A stretch of 64,000 bases of DNA from Sambucus nigra (taxonomy: Eukaryota; Streptophyta; Magnoliopsida; Dipsacales; Adoxaceae). The DNA is taken from positions 830,154,073 to 830,218,072 of the forward strand of contig OX422207.1 in assembly GCA_949130495.1 (NCBI GenBank). Direction: 5' to 3'. The notes beneath the pieces are model-generated. The model had not been told where the DNA came from, ran no database searches, and saw only the letters and a list, made by a program, of their open reading frames with translations. The position numbers and the translations under genes were made by a program. The stretch's first letter is position 1; every line of letters starts with the position of its first letter. Shown in pieces: positions 45,489 through 55,718 of the stretch.

Positions 45489-48400
45489 ACCTGGCCGAGG
45501 ATGATCGTCCGAGGAAGGTAAAGAAAGAGAAGCTGGTGATTGGTTTTTCAAAAATCGACCTGGCAGGTGTTCTTTACCCTCATGATGATCCTTTGGTGAT
45601 CAAAATGAGGATGAAGGATGTGGTCATTTCAAGGGTGTTAGTAGACAATGGTAGTTCGGCAGACATCATGTACTATTCATGCTTTGATAGCCTGAATTTA
45701 AAATTATCTCAATTGGAACCTTATCACAAACCCCTTCTGGGTTTTGCTGGCGAGAAAGTTTTTCCACTTGGGACGATCAAGTTGGATATACTCATCGGAA
45801 CTTGGCCTGCTTGTCGAACAGAAAGAATACGTTTCTTTGTGATGGATAAGAATGTGCAGTCAGCCTACAACATCATCATGGGAAGAGTTGGATTGAAGAA
45901 GTTCGAGGCAGTTCCATCTACAGTACATCAGTGTTTGAAATTCCCAACGAATTTTGGAGTTGGAATTATGAAAGGTGATCAAAAAGTAGCTCGGAAATGC
46001 TATTATTCGTCTGCCGAGCAAGAGGAACTTGAAGAGTCAAAGAAAAAGACTACTACTTACCAAGTGGAGGAAGGTACAGAAATTGAAACTCTTGACCCTA
46101 GGGATGAATCTCAACTTGTAAAAGGACAGGTGATGGAATCTACAGAAACTGTTATCCTGGACGACGAGCATCCTGAACGAGTAACTCAGATAGGATCGTC
46201 GTTGGATGTTTCAATAAAACAAGAGTTGATAACTTTCTTGAGAAGCAGGAAGAATACTTTTGCTTGGAGTCATGAAGACATGCCAGGAATAGATCCAAAC
46301 TTTTTATGTCATGAGCTCAACGTGAATAAGGAGATCAAGCCTGTGAAGCAAAGAAGAAGAGTGTTTAGTCCCGAGAAGAACCAGGCCATACAAGAGGAGG
46401 TCGAGAAACTCCAGAAAGCCCAATTCATTGAAGATGTGAAATATCCAGATTGGTTGGCGAATGTGGTGATGGTAAAGAAGAAGAACAACAAATGGAGAAT
46501 GTGTGTTGATTTTACTGATCTCAACAAGGCATGTCCAAAAGATCATTTTCCATTGCCCAGAATTGATCAACTAGTGGATGCTACCTCGGGACACGAGCTA
46601 CTCAGCTTCATGGATGCTTATTCTGGCTACAACCAGATCAAAATGAAACCTGAAGACAGGGAAAGTACTTCTTTTATTACCCCAAGGGGAACTTATTGTT
46701 ATAATGTTATGCCTTTTGGTTTAAAAAATGCAGGTGCAACATATCAGCGGTTGATGAACAAGGTTTTTACCGAACAAATCAGCCGCAATATGGAGGTCTA
46801 TGTCGACGACATGCTCACCAAAAGCAAGAGAGCTGCAGATCATTTGATTGACTTGAGTCAAACTTTTGATCAACTGGATAAATACCAGATGAAGCTTAAC
46901 CCGACGAAGTGTACCTTTGGAGTACGAGAAGGAATGTTCCTCGGATACATCGTCAACCAACGAGGTATTGAGGCAAATCCAGAAAAGATCAAAGCTCTTT
47001 TAGGGCTGCGATCCCCGACGACGAGGAAAGAAGTGCAGAGTCTTACCGGACGGGTTGCAGCACTCAACAGATTTGTATCCCGAGCAACTGATAAATGCCT
47101 CCCATTATTCAAAACACTGCGAAAAAGTTTTGAGTGGACTGATGAATGTGAGAAAGCCTTTCAAGATTTGAAGAAGTATTTGGGAGCCCCACCATTGTTG
47201 TCTAAGCCAATAACTGGAGAGAAGCTGTACTTATATTTGGCAGTATCAGAAAATGCAGTTAGCTCGGCGTTGATCAGATTGGAGAATGGAGTCCAGAAGC
47301 CAATTTATTACACAAGCAAGGCCTTCCGAGGTGCGGAAATCAGATACCCAAAGCTGGAAAAATTGGCACTAGCATTAATTGAAGCAAGTAGAAGAATGAG
47401 GCCATACTTCCAGGCCCATACCATCATTGTGTATACCGACATGCCGTTAAGACAAGCCCTTCACAAGCCAGAAAAATCAGGAAGATTGATGTACTGGGCA
47501 ATAGAGCTCGGTGAATATGATATTGTGTATGAACCCAGATCATCGTTGAAGGGACAAGCCGTGGCAGATTTTATAGCAGAGTTCACATACCCTGATACCC
47601 CCGAGGAGCAAAAGGTGCTTGCTGACCTACCTGTGGACGATACAGGATCAACAGACACAGATCCAGACCAGCCAAGGTTGGTAAAAGGACTTGTGGATGT
47701 AGAAAAATCATCATATTCAAACCCCGACCAACTCCGGTTGGTAGAAGGGCGCGGACAAATGACCGACGAGGAACGAAGGATACCCGGGGATGATGAAAGA
47801 AAACAGATGATATTTCACCGAGGAACTCTAACAGATAAGAAATTTGAAGACGAGTTACATACATGGAGATTATATGTAGATGGATCATCTTGCACGGCTG
47901 GTTGTGGAGCAGGGATTGTTTTAAACTCTCCAGATGATATTGACATGGAGTATGCCTTGAGATTCCAATTCAAAGCCTCCAATAATGAGGCTGAATATGA
48001 GGCTATGATAGCAGGTTTTCATTTGGCGAAAGTTATGGAGGCACGTCAAGTAATTGTTTTCAGTGATTCTCAATTAATTGTGAATCAAATGATGGGAATA
48101 TATGCAGTGAAGGGAGAGTTAATGGTGAAGTACCATGCAAAAGTGATGGAGTTATTGACAGAATTTGATGCTATTCAATTGGTGAGGATACCGAGAATGG
48201 AGAATGCTAGAGCAGACGCATTGGCCCGACTAGCGTCAGCTACGCGCACCGAGCTGCGAAGAACAATACCAATTGAAGTATTAGAAAGTCAGAGCATAGA
48301 AGAAGATCTGACGGTGAAGATTATTACCCTTGATTTAGGACCATCTTGGATGGATCCTATCAGAGCATACATTGAAGAAGGAGAATTGCCGGAGGACAAA

Positions 48401-49567
48401 CTAGCTGCCAAGAAATTGAAGTATAAAGTTGCTCGGTATGTGTTAACTAATGGTGTTTTGTATAGACGAGGAATTATGGCAGGTTTGCAGAGATGTGTGC
48501 ATCCATCAGAAGTCAAAGAATTGATTGAAGAAATTCATGAAGGATCTTGTGGTGCTCATGTAGCAGGTCGGACACTTTTGCAAAGGGTAATGACACAGGG
48601 ATACTACTGGCCGACGATGAGGGCTGATTGTATAGCCTATGCTAAGAAGTGTGACAAGTGCCAACGTTTTTCCTCCATCCGAAGAACTCCACAGGCATTG
48701 TTGACACCCATAACATCACCTTGGCCATTTGCCATGTGGGGAATTGATCTGGTTGGACCACTACCGACGACCCGAGGAAGGTTCAAGTATCTCGTCGTGG
48801 CAGTAGACTATTTTACTAAGTGGGTGGAAGCTGAACCACTAATTGATATGACGTACGAGAAGGTGTATCAGTTCATATGGAAGAATATCATTTGTCGATA
48901 TGGTCTCCCCCACGCTTTCATCACAGACCATGGAACGCAATTTGATAATGAAGAATTTGCTGCCTATTGTCATCAGTCGAACGTCTTGAAGTTTCATTCA
49001 GCACCAGGCCATCCCCAAAGCAATGGACAGACTGAGGTGACGAACAGAACATTACTAAATGGGTTGAAGAAGAGGTTAAGTGAGGCTAAAGCAAATTGGA
49101 TTAATGAGCTACAGTCAGTTTTATGGGCTTACCGAACAACTCCCCGAGCAGCAACAGGAGAATCACCATATATGCTAGCATTTGGAAGTGAGGCTGTGAT
49201 ACCTGCCGAGTTGGGCCTACCAACACACAGGGTGTTAAATTTCAATTCTCTGATCAGTGATTTGATGAGAAGACTGGATTTGGATATGCTCGAAGAAGTC
49301 AGAGAAGAGGCAGCCATTAGGAATGCTGCTTATCAACAAAGAACAGCTCTGTTTTACAACAAAAGGGTAAAGAAATGTGATCTGAAAGAGGGGGATTATG
49401 TGCTAAAGAAGGTCATTCAGAAGCAGAATAAACTGGAAGCAAACTGGCATGGACCTTACCGAGTTACAGAGGTTGTTCGACCAGGAACTTACAGAATAGC
49501 AACTCTAGAAGGAGAGGAATTTAAGAACGCATGGAATGCTGAACACCTGCGCAAATATTATCAGTGA
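45242..49567 (+). CDS. pol: Tat Pol: protease, RT, RNase H, second RNase H, integrase
   Basis: No ATG opens this frame; it must be reached from Gag. Counting from the GTG at 45536: aspartic protease VLVDNGSSADIM (D37-G39); RT with KWRMCVDFTDLNKACPKDHF, FMDAYSGYNQI and the catalytic YVDDM near residue 422; a Ty3-type RNase H (YLAVSENAVSSALI, VYTDMPLRQAL); then a second, archaeal-like RNase H near 780-900 (LYVDGSS, NNEAEYEA, FSDSQLIVNQ, ENARADALARLAS); integrase with H-H-C-C zinc (HEGSCGAH, CDKCQRF, about 1000-1050) and D-D-E core (MWGIDLVGP, ITDHGTQFD, HPQSNGQTEVTNR). It ends LRKYYQ. All catalytic residues looked for are present. A dual RNase H is characteristic of Tat. Confidence 0.96.
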   Translation, partial: RERSRSPRRAEEKKRRDHEEDPDDDPDLPKKPRKPEREVFSIRFGSFDCNVITGGDAGGGDLTAERKAYLGEAQACSYIQRINLAEDDRPRKVKKEKLVIGFSKIDLAGVLYPHDDPLVIKMRMKDVVISRVLVDNGSSADIMYYSCFDSLNLKLSQLEPYHKPLLGFAGEKVFPLGTIKLDILIGTWPACRTERIRFFVMDKNVQSAYNIIMGRVGLKKFEAVPSTVHQCLKFPTNFGVGIMKGDQKVARKCYYSSAEQEELEESKKKTTTYQVEEGTEIETLDPRDESQLVKGQVMESTETVILDDEHPERVTQIGSSLDVSIKQELITFLRSRKNTFAWSHEDMPGIDPNFLCHELNVNKEIKPVKQRRRVFSPEKNQAIQEEVEKLQKAQFIEDVKYPDWLANVVMVKKKNNKWRMCVDFTDLNKACPKDHFPLPRIDQLVDATSGHELLSFMDAYSGYNQIKMKPEDRESTSFITPRGTYCYNVMPFGLKNAGATYQRLMNKVFTEQISRNMEVYVDDMLTKSKRAADHLIDLSQTFDQLDKYQMKLNPTKCTFGVREGMFLGYIVNQRGIEANPEKIKALLGLRSPTTRKEVQSLTGRVAALNRFVSRATDKCLPLFKTLRKSFEWTDECEKAFQDLKKYLGAPPLLSKPITGEKLYLYLAVSENAVSSALIRLENGVQKPIYYTSKAFRGAEIRYPKLEKLALALIEASRRMRPYFQAHTIIVYTDMPLRQALHKPEKSGRLMYWAIELGEYDIVYEPRSSLKGQAVADFIAEFTYPDTPEEQKVLADLPVDDTGSTDTDPDQPRLVKGLVDVEKSSYSNPDQLRLVEGRGQMTDEERRIPGDDERKQMIFHRGTLTDKKFEDELHTWRLYVDGSSCTAGCGAGIVLNSPDDIDMEYALRFQFKASNNEAEYEAMIAGFHLAKVMEARQVIVFSDSQLIVNQMMGIYAVKGELMVKYHAKVMELLTEFDAIQLVRIPRMENARADALARLASATRTELRRTIPIEVLESQSIEEDLTVKIITLDLGPSWMDPIRAYIEEGELPEDKLAAKKLKYKVARYVLTNGVLYRRGIMAGLQRCVHPSEVKELIEEIHEGSCGAHVAGRTLLQRVMTQGYYWPTMRADCIAYAKKCDKCQRFSSIRRTPQALLTPITSPWPFAMWGIDLVGPLPTTRGRFKYLVVAVDYFTKWVEAEPLIDMTYEKVYQFIWKNIICRYGLPHAFITDHGTQFDNEEFAAYCHQSNVLKFHSAPGHPQSNGQTEVTNRTLLNGLKKRLSEAKANWINELQSVLWAYRTTPRAATGESPYMLAFGSEAVIPAELGLPTHRVLNFNSLISDLMRRLDLDMLEEVREEAAIRNAAYQQRTALFYNKRVKKCDLKEGDYVLKKVIQKQNKLEANWHGPYRVTEVVRPGTYRIATLEGEEFKNAWNAEHLRKYYQ

Positions 49568-49608
49568 TGTCAAATGTAAAGCCTTTCTTTCATTATGAAT
49601 AAAACGAG

Positions 49609-49895
49609 CCAACCTCCTTTGGTTAGGAGGACAACCTCCTTTGGTTAGGAGGACAGCTCTACGGAGCAAAAGTGCTATAAGTAGCCAACCTCCTTTGGTT
49701 AGGAGGACAGCTCTACGGAGCAAAAGTGCTATAAGTAGCCAACCTCCTTTGGTTAGGAGGACAGCTCTACGGAGCAAAAGTGCTATAAGTAGCCAACCTC
49801 CTTTGGTTAGGAGGACAGCTCTAAGGAGCCAAAAAGTGCTATAAGTAGCCAACCTCCTTTGGTTAGGAGGACAGCTCTAAGGAGCCAAAAATATT
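49609..49895. repeat. 54-bp tandem repeat after pol
   Basis: About 4.5 units of agccaacctcctttggttag / gaggacagctctacggagca / aaagtgctataagt at 54-56-bp spacing (49683, 49737, 49791, 49847). The first unit is an internally duplicated fragment. Tandem repeats after pol are common in Tat elements. Confidence 0.95.
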
Positions 49896-50460
49896 CCTTT
49901 GGTTAAAAGGTGTACACCAGCTATACCAGCGTGATCAATTACGGTTGGTAAGATAAAAATATACTCTCATATTACAACTTATGTTGGTCGGGAGGTAATA
50001 TTATTACAAAAAGTTCTTTGAAGAACAAAATATTCCAAAATATACCAAGTAGAGTTGGTCGGGGATAAAGACCCACTAACTGTATTTGATCAACGAGGAC
50101 AAATTATCGACCTTGGTTGGTCGGACACATTTTAAAGACTGAAAATACACCAAGTATAGTTGGTCGGGGATAAAAATCCATCAACTATAGTTGGTCGACA
50201 AACATTATTTATCCACCTTGGTTGGTTGGAAACAGTTTGAACAATTTACTTTATTAAGTGATTGAACAACCTTGATACTTGTAATTTTTTAAGTTTGTTG
50301 CTGGTTAGTACAATATTGTTATCTTTTTAACAGATACATAAATACATATGTACAAATATAAAGGTGTTTGATAAACACAAGACAATAGCAAAATTGGCAA
50401 GCAGAAAATGAAAATCTTTTCATTAATCTAGAATAAATTACAAGTTACATAAATGTACTA
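49896..50460. repeat. Degenerate ttggtcggg repeats between pol and the antisense genes
   Basis: Short related words (gttggtcggggataaa, ccttggttggtcgga, acttatgttggtcggg) recur about seven times up to 50240, then AT-rich sequence follows. No gene was seen. It forms the convergent space between the pol terminus and the 3' end of antisense gene B. Confidence 0.6.
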
Positions 50461-50477
50461 ACTGTTACATTGAAAAC

Positions 50478-51748
50478 CTATTCTATTGGTTTCTTTCCTT
50501 TATTTTGTGAAGCAGGCTCCTCGCCAGCTGGAGGATCCTCTAGGCAAAGAGGAGAATTGATGAAATTAACATCCCTGAGCATTCTGACGTTCATCACGGA
50601 AGGTGTATCCAAGAGATGCTCAGGACGAGACAATTCAACCTGAGAATGAAGGCTATAATCGCCAAGGTATTTTGAAATCAAGCTACGAGGAATGGAACGA
50701 GCTGGGATCCATGCCATGTCCAATTTGAAAGGTGGTACAGGCAGGTCTAATAATGATGGAGCATGATAGTCCCATAAAAAATGCCCTTGCTCCAATTTCA
50801 ACACACCCAGTGCGTTTAACCATCCTTGCTTGTAACCTTCATTGTTGGCATGTTCAATACGAGCATCCAGGTGAACAAGGGCTTCATTGTATCCTGCCAT
50901 CCAGAGTTCCCTTGGCTGTTTATGGAATTGGAAGGTTAATCTATCCAATTGTTCATGAAGGCTTTTGGCAAAAAGATCCTTATTATGCAAGGCAGATTTC
51001 GTCGATGTAAGCTGATCTTCCAGAGACAGATTTTTATTGGACATTTCAGTCAGAGCACAGTCTTTTACTTTCAACTGAACGCTTGAGTTTCCAGAGTAGA
51101 CTGAGTGCGAGCCTCTTCAACATTTTGGCTGAGGATTCTTCCTCGCCCCCGAGAACCTCTTCCTCGTCCCCGAGCAGTTCCAGAAATGGCAGATCTTCTT
51201 AAGTCCTCTAGCTCTTGCCTTAGTTTGGCGTTTTCGACCTCTAAGAACGAGAAGCCTTCATCAGTAACTGGTATTAATGCAGTAGAAGATGAAGCAGCAG
51301 ATTCATATTGAGCCAATTTTTTCTGCAAATTATTATTTTCTTGTTCCAGGATCTCGGTAATTTGTCTGCAGGCTTCAACTTCACCTTTTAGGGTCCTTTA
51401 CCTAATATCATATGCAGCAATGATCTTTTTATGACCTGTATCAGAAGAAAGTTGTTGATATCTATTTTCATATTCCTTGTGTAATGAAGCCATTGATTCA
51501 TTGTGCTGACCTTGGAGATCCTCTAAGGAACAATGCAGCTCTTCAATCAAGTCATAATAAGCGACATTGTTGGCCACAGCTCGGTCGAGTAAATCTTTCA
51601 AGTACCGATAAGCCTCAATAGCCTGTTCTGAAGCACCATGACCAAGGATATCAGCAATTTCCGATGTACTAAGGTCTGTATGACCAGCCTTATAGTATTG
51701 ATGACATTGCTGCATCAGCTCGGTATCATGTGAAGAGATCAATTCCAT
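50478..51748 (-). pseudogene. Antisense gene B: coiled-coil protein with GW module, broken
   Basis: Three open pieces run on the minus strand: 51748-51398 (starts MELISSHDTELMQQC), 51397-51071 in the same frame after a TAA at 51398-51400, and a third to 50478 in another frame. Part 1 is helical, part 2 a leucine/glutamate coiled coil with a GRGRGSRGRGR basic block, and part 3 has a coiled coil followed by GYNEALVHLDARIEHANNEG and YKQGWLNALGVLKL. That last module echoes GWERG...GWVAALQELKV in antisense gene A. An acceptor-like tttctcgtccttag lies just upstream of the first Met, so it could once have been spliced. No family name is assigned to it alone. One stop and one frameshift make this copy non-functional as read. 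Confidence 0.7.
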
Positions 51749-51896
51749 TCTAGCAACAAACTAAGGACGAGAAAAAGACAACAATCAACAAAAACAAGTT
51801 ATCAACAACAGAGATGAGCAAAGATATATTTTATTAGATCATCAAAAAGTTACATTGTTCGATTACAAAGAAATATAGAAATGATACCGAACAACT

Positions 51897-53994
51897 TCAC
51901 ACCTTTTCCTTGTCCCCCAAGACTTTCTCGGGAGGCTGGGACGAGGAGCTCGGTTGCTCGGTGGTAACAACAGCTTGATCGGTAGGAATCTTCTCGGGAG
52001 GAGGAGGCATGGAAGAAACGTCCTCTGTGGCAGAGGGTTGAGAGGCAGAAACTTGATCACCCATAGCCATAGAAGACTCATCTGAGGCAGGCTCATCTTC
52101 TTCTTCTTCCACAATTGGTGGAGGAGGACCAGGGAGATGCTGTTGGAATAGCTCAGAATCGTCTTGGACCTTTAGCTCTTGCAGAGCAGCTACCCAGCCA
52201 TCATGGAAGTATTTCAACTCCCCATATTGAACTTGGGATGTCATTGCAGCTATCCCTCTTTCCCATCCTTTCTCCCAACCAACACTGAAATGTTTCTTGA
52301 TTGCAACTTTTCTCCTCGACTTCTCCGAGGAGAGCTTCACCTCCAATTCCTCTTTCTTGATCTTGATATCTCGCAGAGTAGATAATTCTTCCTCTGCCTT
52401 CTTCAACTTATCATCAGAGTCCTGATGTTTAACCTCCAAAACTTTAACTTTCTCCTCCAAATTCTTGGAGGTTTCAGCCATCTTCATCTTATCAGCCTCA
52501 GCCACAGCCAGCTTTTTCTCCCAAACAGTTTTCTCCTCGATGTACTGTTGGCGAGATTCCTTCACAGATTGGGCTAAACCCAACGAAGCATCGTCAACAT
52601 CGAACGAGGAACTGGAAGCTTTAATAACTTGATCTTTCTTCACGATGGTATTGAAGCAGTTCACCAGCTGAAAGATAAGAAAAACAATAAAGTCAACACA
52701 AATACAAGAATTCAAAAAAAAGAAAGAAAGACCAAAGGTATGAGAAATTTACTGAAGAAAGATGGCGAGCAGCTAGGGATGTCAGTGTATCCCTAGGAAT
52801 TTTTTCATCAACCCCGAGAACCTCGGGTATAACTGAGCTCATTGAAGAACTCGGAAGAATGATATTTGAAACACTACTACCACCAGCGGGTAGAGAAGAT
52901 GCAGTTCCAGCAAGATTAACTGAGGATAATTTCCTCAATCTCTTCAAAGGAGGGTCAGCAGCATCAACCAAGGAAGAAGTCTTGGTCGGAGAGATTGTAA
53001 TTACTTCCATGGGAGCTTTTTTCTTGCTCGGAGCCACTGGGGGCTTCTCGGCAGCTTTTGAAGGCTCAATATCCACCTTCTTAGTCCCTTCTGGGACATC
53101 AGTTCTGCTTTTCTTAGCCTCAGCAGCAGAGGAAGAACCATTAAATAGAGCAGGAGGAACTCTCTTCTTACCCATTTTCTGACTTAAGGGGACGTGAGAA
53201 TCTGATGAGGAGTCCTCTGGAGTTGATGCAGGCTCAACATGACGAGCAGTATAAGAGGTCGTGTAGCTCTTATACTGCAGCAAATATGATGCAGACCTAA
53301 TATGCTCGTCTGCAACTGTCTTATGCAAATTCCAGATAAGTTTCAAATGCTTGATATTCACTTCTGACTCTTTTGGAGTTTTTCTTTTGCTATCAACTGC
53401 AAATAAATACATAATGAAATATCAGTCATACATTTTGTCAAACATAATGAATTCATAAGTTCATAAATGAGATAAAATGAAAAATAAACCTATCCCGTTG
53501 CCATATAGGGGACATCTGGGACCATTGTACACTTCGTCTCCCACCAGAGGGGCATATTGCCAATTTTTGATAATCACCCCATGTTCAAAATAGTCTCTAT
53601 TTGCATCGGGGAGGTTAACTACAAGGGTCCTATTTAAAAACCTAGTTTTTAAATAATAAATATTATCTAAAACAGCCCATCTGTAGCAATACATGATTTC
53701 AGGGATCCCTATGCGAGTCCCATGAGTTATATTTAATTTATATACCCCATTAATAATTCTCCATGAATTTGGGGCTATCTTTGCAGGAACAAGATCAAAA
53801 TATTGACAAAATTCAAGACACAATGGGTTTGGTGGAAAGGAAAACCCACATTCAGCAAGAAAAAGACTGGGGAACCAATGTCCCTCAGCCAAACGAAAAT
53901 AATTTTGAGGTTCTAAAAGTTCCTCCAGAATTACCCAAGATGGGATAGAAAAGTCAGAGCGGAATTTTTCAAGAGATTCAATAATATAAACCAT
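51897..53994 (-). CDS. Antisense gene A: three-exon gypsy-type accessory protein (Transposase_28-like)
   Basis: Exons 53994-53490, 53396-52753 and 52667-51897 join in frame to 639 residues. Introns of 93 and 85 bp have GT...AG ends (ag|gttta...ttgcag and tca|gtaaat...tttcag), and exon lengths 505, 644 and 771 preserve phase. Residues about 1-165 contain CGFSFPPNPLCLEFCQYF, LVPAKIAPNSWRIINGVY and IPEIMYCYRW, resembling the Pfam family called putative gypsy-type transposon (Transposase_28). A Ser/Pro/Lys-rich linker follows, then a long coiled coil (about 400-500), a GW...GWVAALQELKV module and an acidic Pro-rich tail. The Met at 53994 is chosen because the domain begins soon after; a TATA-like tatttaaact lies near 54160-54151 on this strand. 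aataaaat, 60-70 bp after the stop, could be its poly(A) signal. The frame is fully open, unlike gene B. Molecular function is unknown. Confidence 0.82.
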
Positions 53995-54387
53995 AATGAA
54001 CAAAGGAAGAAGGAAGAAAATCTTACAGAAAGGAAGAAGGTCTGCTGACAACTAACGAAGGAAAAGACGAACGCACAAGAGGGAAGGAGAGAATAGAAAG
54101 CTTGAATGCAGAAGATTGGAAAACGTAGAGGACGGTATGGTTACCAAAGAAGTTTAAATACTTTGCATTGGGAAGCGGCGAAAGAAATGATTACCAAAAA
54201 GAAACTACTGGACTTCCGGCGGCTAGAAGGACAAAAATTGCACGAAGATCGAAGCGCTTATAAAAAAGGCGGAAAACAGCGAAATAAGAAGGAAATTTGA
54301 ATACAATGTTCCTGAAACCCAGGAAGGTCATTTAATATTGCCATATACCGAGAAAGAATGTTACATACTCCTCAAAGTTCGAAATAT

Positions 54388-54404
54388 GAAACATTGGGGG
54401 CTTC
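54388..54404 (+). promoter_or_regulatory. Polypurine tract of the Tat element
   Basis: gaaacattgggggcttc adjoins the 3' LTR at 54405. The attgggggcttc form is usual before Tat-lineage LTRs. Confidence 0.75.
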
Positions 54405-55002
54405 TGTTGATACCAAAATTAATATGCTGATGTGGACGAATAATACGAAGACACGTGTCAATCTACGTGGCACAATAGCAGCGAGGAAGATCATTTCCCG
54501 ACCAACCATGCTTCTTTCCAAGCAACGAAAATACACCTAGGAACCCTATCACACCGAGGAACTCTAGCACACCGAGGAACTCTAACTCACCGAGGTACTC
54601 TAATGTTCCGAGGAACTCCTGATCAGCGAACAGCTATGGCGGTCCGAGCTGCATCTCGGTCGTATCATTAATTGCCAGATAATCAACAGTTCAGATATTC
54701 ATTGAATGCTTATATTCTTGGCACGCACTCTGCATTAAATGTATTACCCTTTCATATGTATGTCATTTAATGTATCGAACCTTTCATGTACAGCCTCAAG
54801 GCTATAAATACCTTGTATCATCCTCATTCAAAGGGGACCGGAATTTCTTGAGAGAACTTGTAATCAAGAATTCCACAAACACTCAGCAATAACATAACAG
54901 TGAACGTAGGCTTTATTCCTAGCCGAACCACTTTAAAAATCTTTGTCTTATTTATTTATCTGTGATTGAATAATTAGAGCAATCTAGTTTTTTACATCAA
55001 CA
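54405..55002 (+). repeat. Tat 3' LTR
   Basis: 598 bp. Differs from the 5' LTR by ccgagg/cctagg, aacaact/aacagct, ggtctg/ggtccg and acaatgga/acagtgaa (five substitutions counted by eye, no indels). TSD attag follows. Confidence 0.95.
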
Positions 55003-55718
55003 ATTAGTATAGGTATATTCCAGCCCTATATCGTAAGTCTCACATATATAATAATATCATCCCATTTATTCTACACAATAGGTTTAATGCGATAATTCTC
55101 GTCGTATAGTTCCGAGTACATACCCTATCCCAAAAAGGTTACTAAGTCTCCCGCAAGTCTCTAAGGTTATCTCAGTAATTAAATTTCCTCTTTTCAGTCT
55201 TTAACCTTAAGTTGTAGTTGGGACAAAATATATCCAGGTTCTCACAACTTCCAATCGTATCTCACTAGTCGGATATTCGTAAGTTTACCCCTTAACTTCA
55301 ATTAAATTTAATAATTTTATGGGCTTCAAATACAACCCTACTGGTATTCCCTAAGTGCCAATATGTTCAATCAATCGTCACTAAAGAGTTCTAAAGGTTG
55401 GAAGTTACTCAATTATTTAAAGGGAAATATTTTCACTTTTTCCTGAGGGGTCGATCAATCGATCAAGCAGTTATCTGCCCAATATTCCTTTAACAGTTAT
55501 GGTTTCTACCATTTTTACACCTCCAATTCTCCATAACAACGTCCCAAACTCCCAAATGAGTATACTAAACATCAAGCCAACCTAACAACACCAGTTTTAA
55601 CGTTCAAGATTCATCAAAACATCACAAAATATCGATTTATTGGATCAAAAGTCATGAATATTACAACAACCCCAATTCTTCCATATCTCTTCAAAATTAT
55701 CCTAAATCTCAATTTAAT

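Larger units (their letters stand above)
43010..55002 (+). mobile_element. Young Tat-lineage Ty3/gypsy element with antisense genes
   Basis: A 12-kb element with LTRs 43010-43607 and 54405-55002 (598 bp each, tgttgatacc...tacatcaaca) and a perfect TSD attag (43005-43009, 55003-55007). The order is PBS, gag, pol (PR-RT-RNase H-second RNase H-integrase), tandem repeats, two antisense genes, PPT. By eye the LTRs differ at 5 positions (0.8%), which means recent insertion. Dual RNase H, a VDNGSS protease, a tRNA-Asp-like PBS and antisense ORFs after pol are traits of the Tat lineage (family knowledge). The only pol defect seen is the frame offset at the gag-pol junction. Confidence 0.95.
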
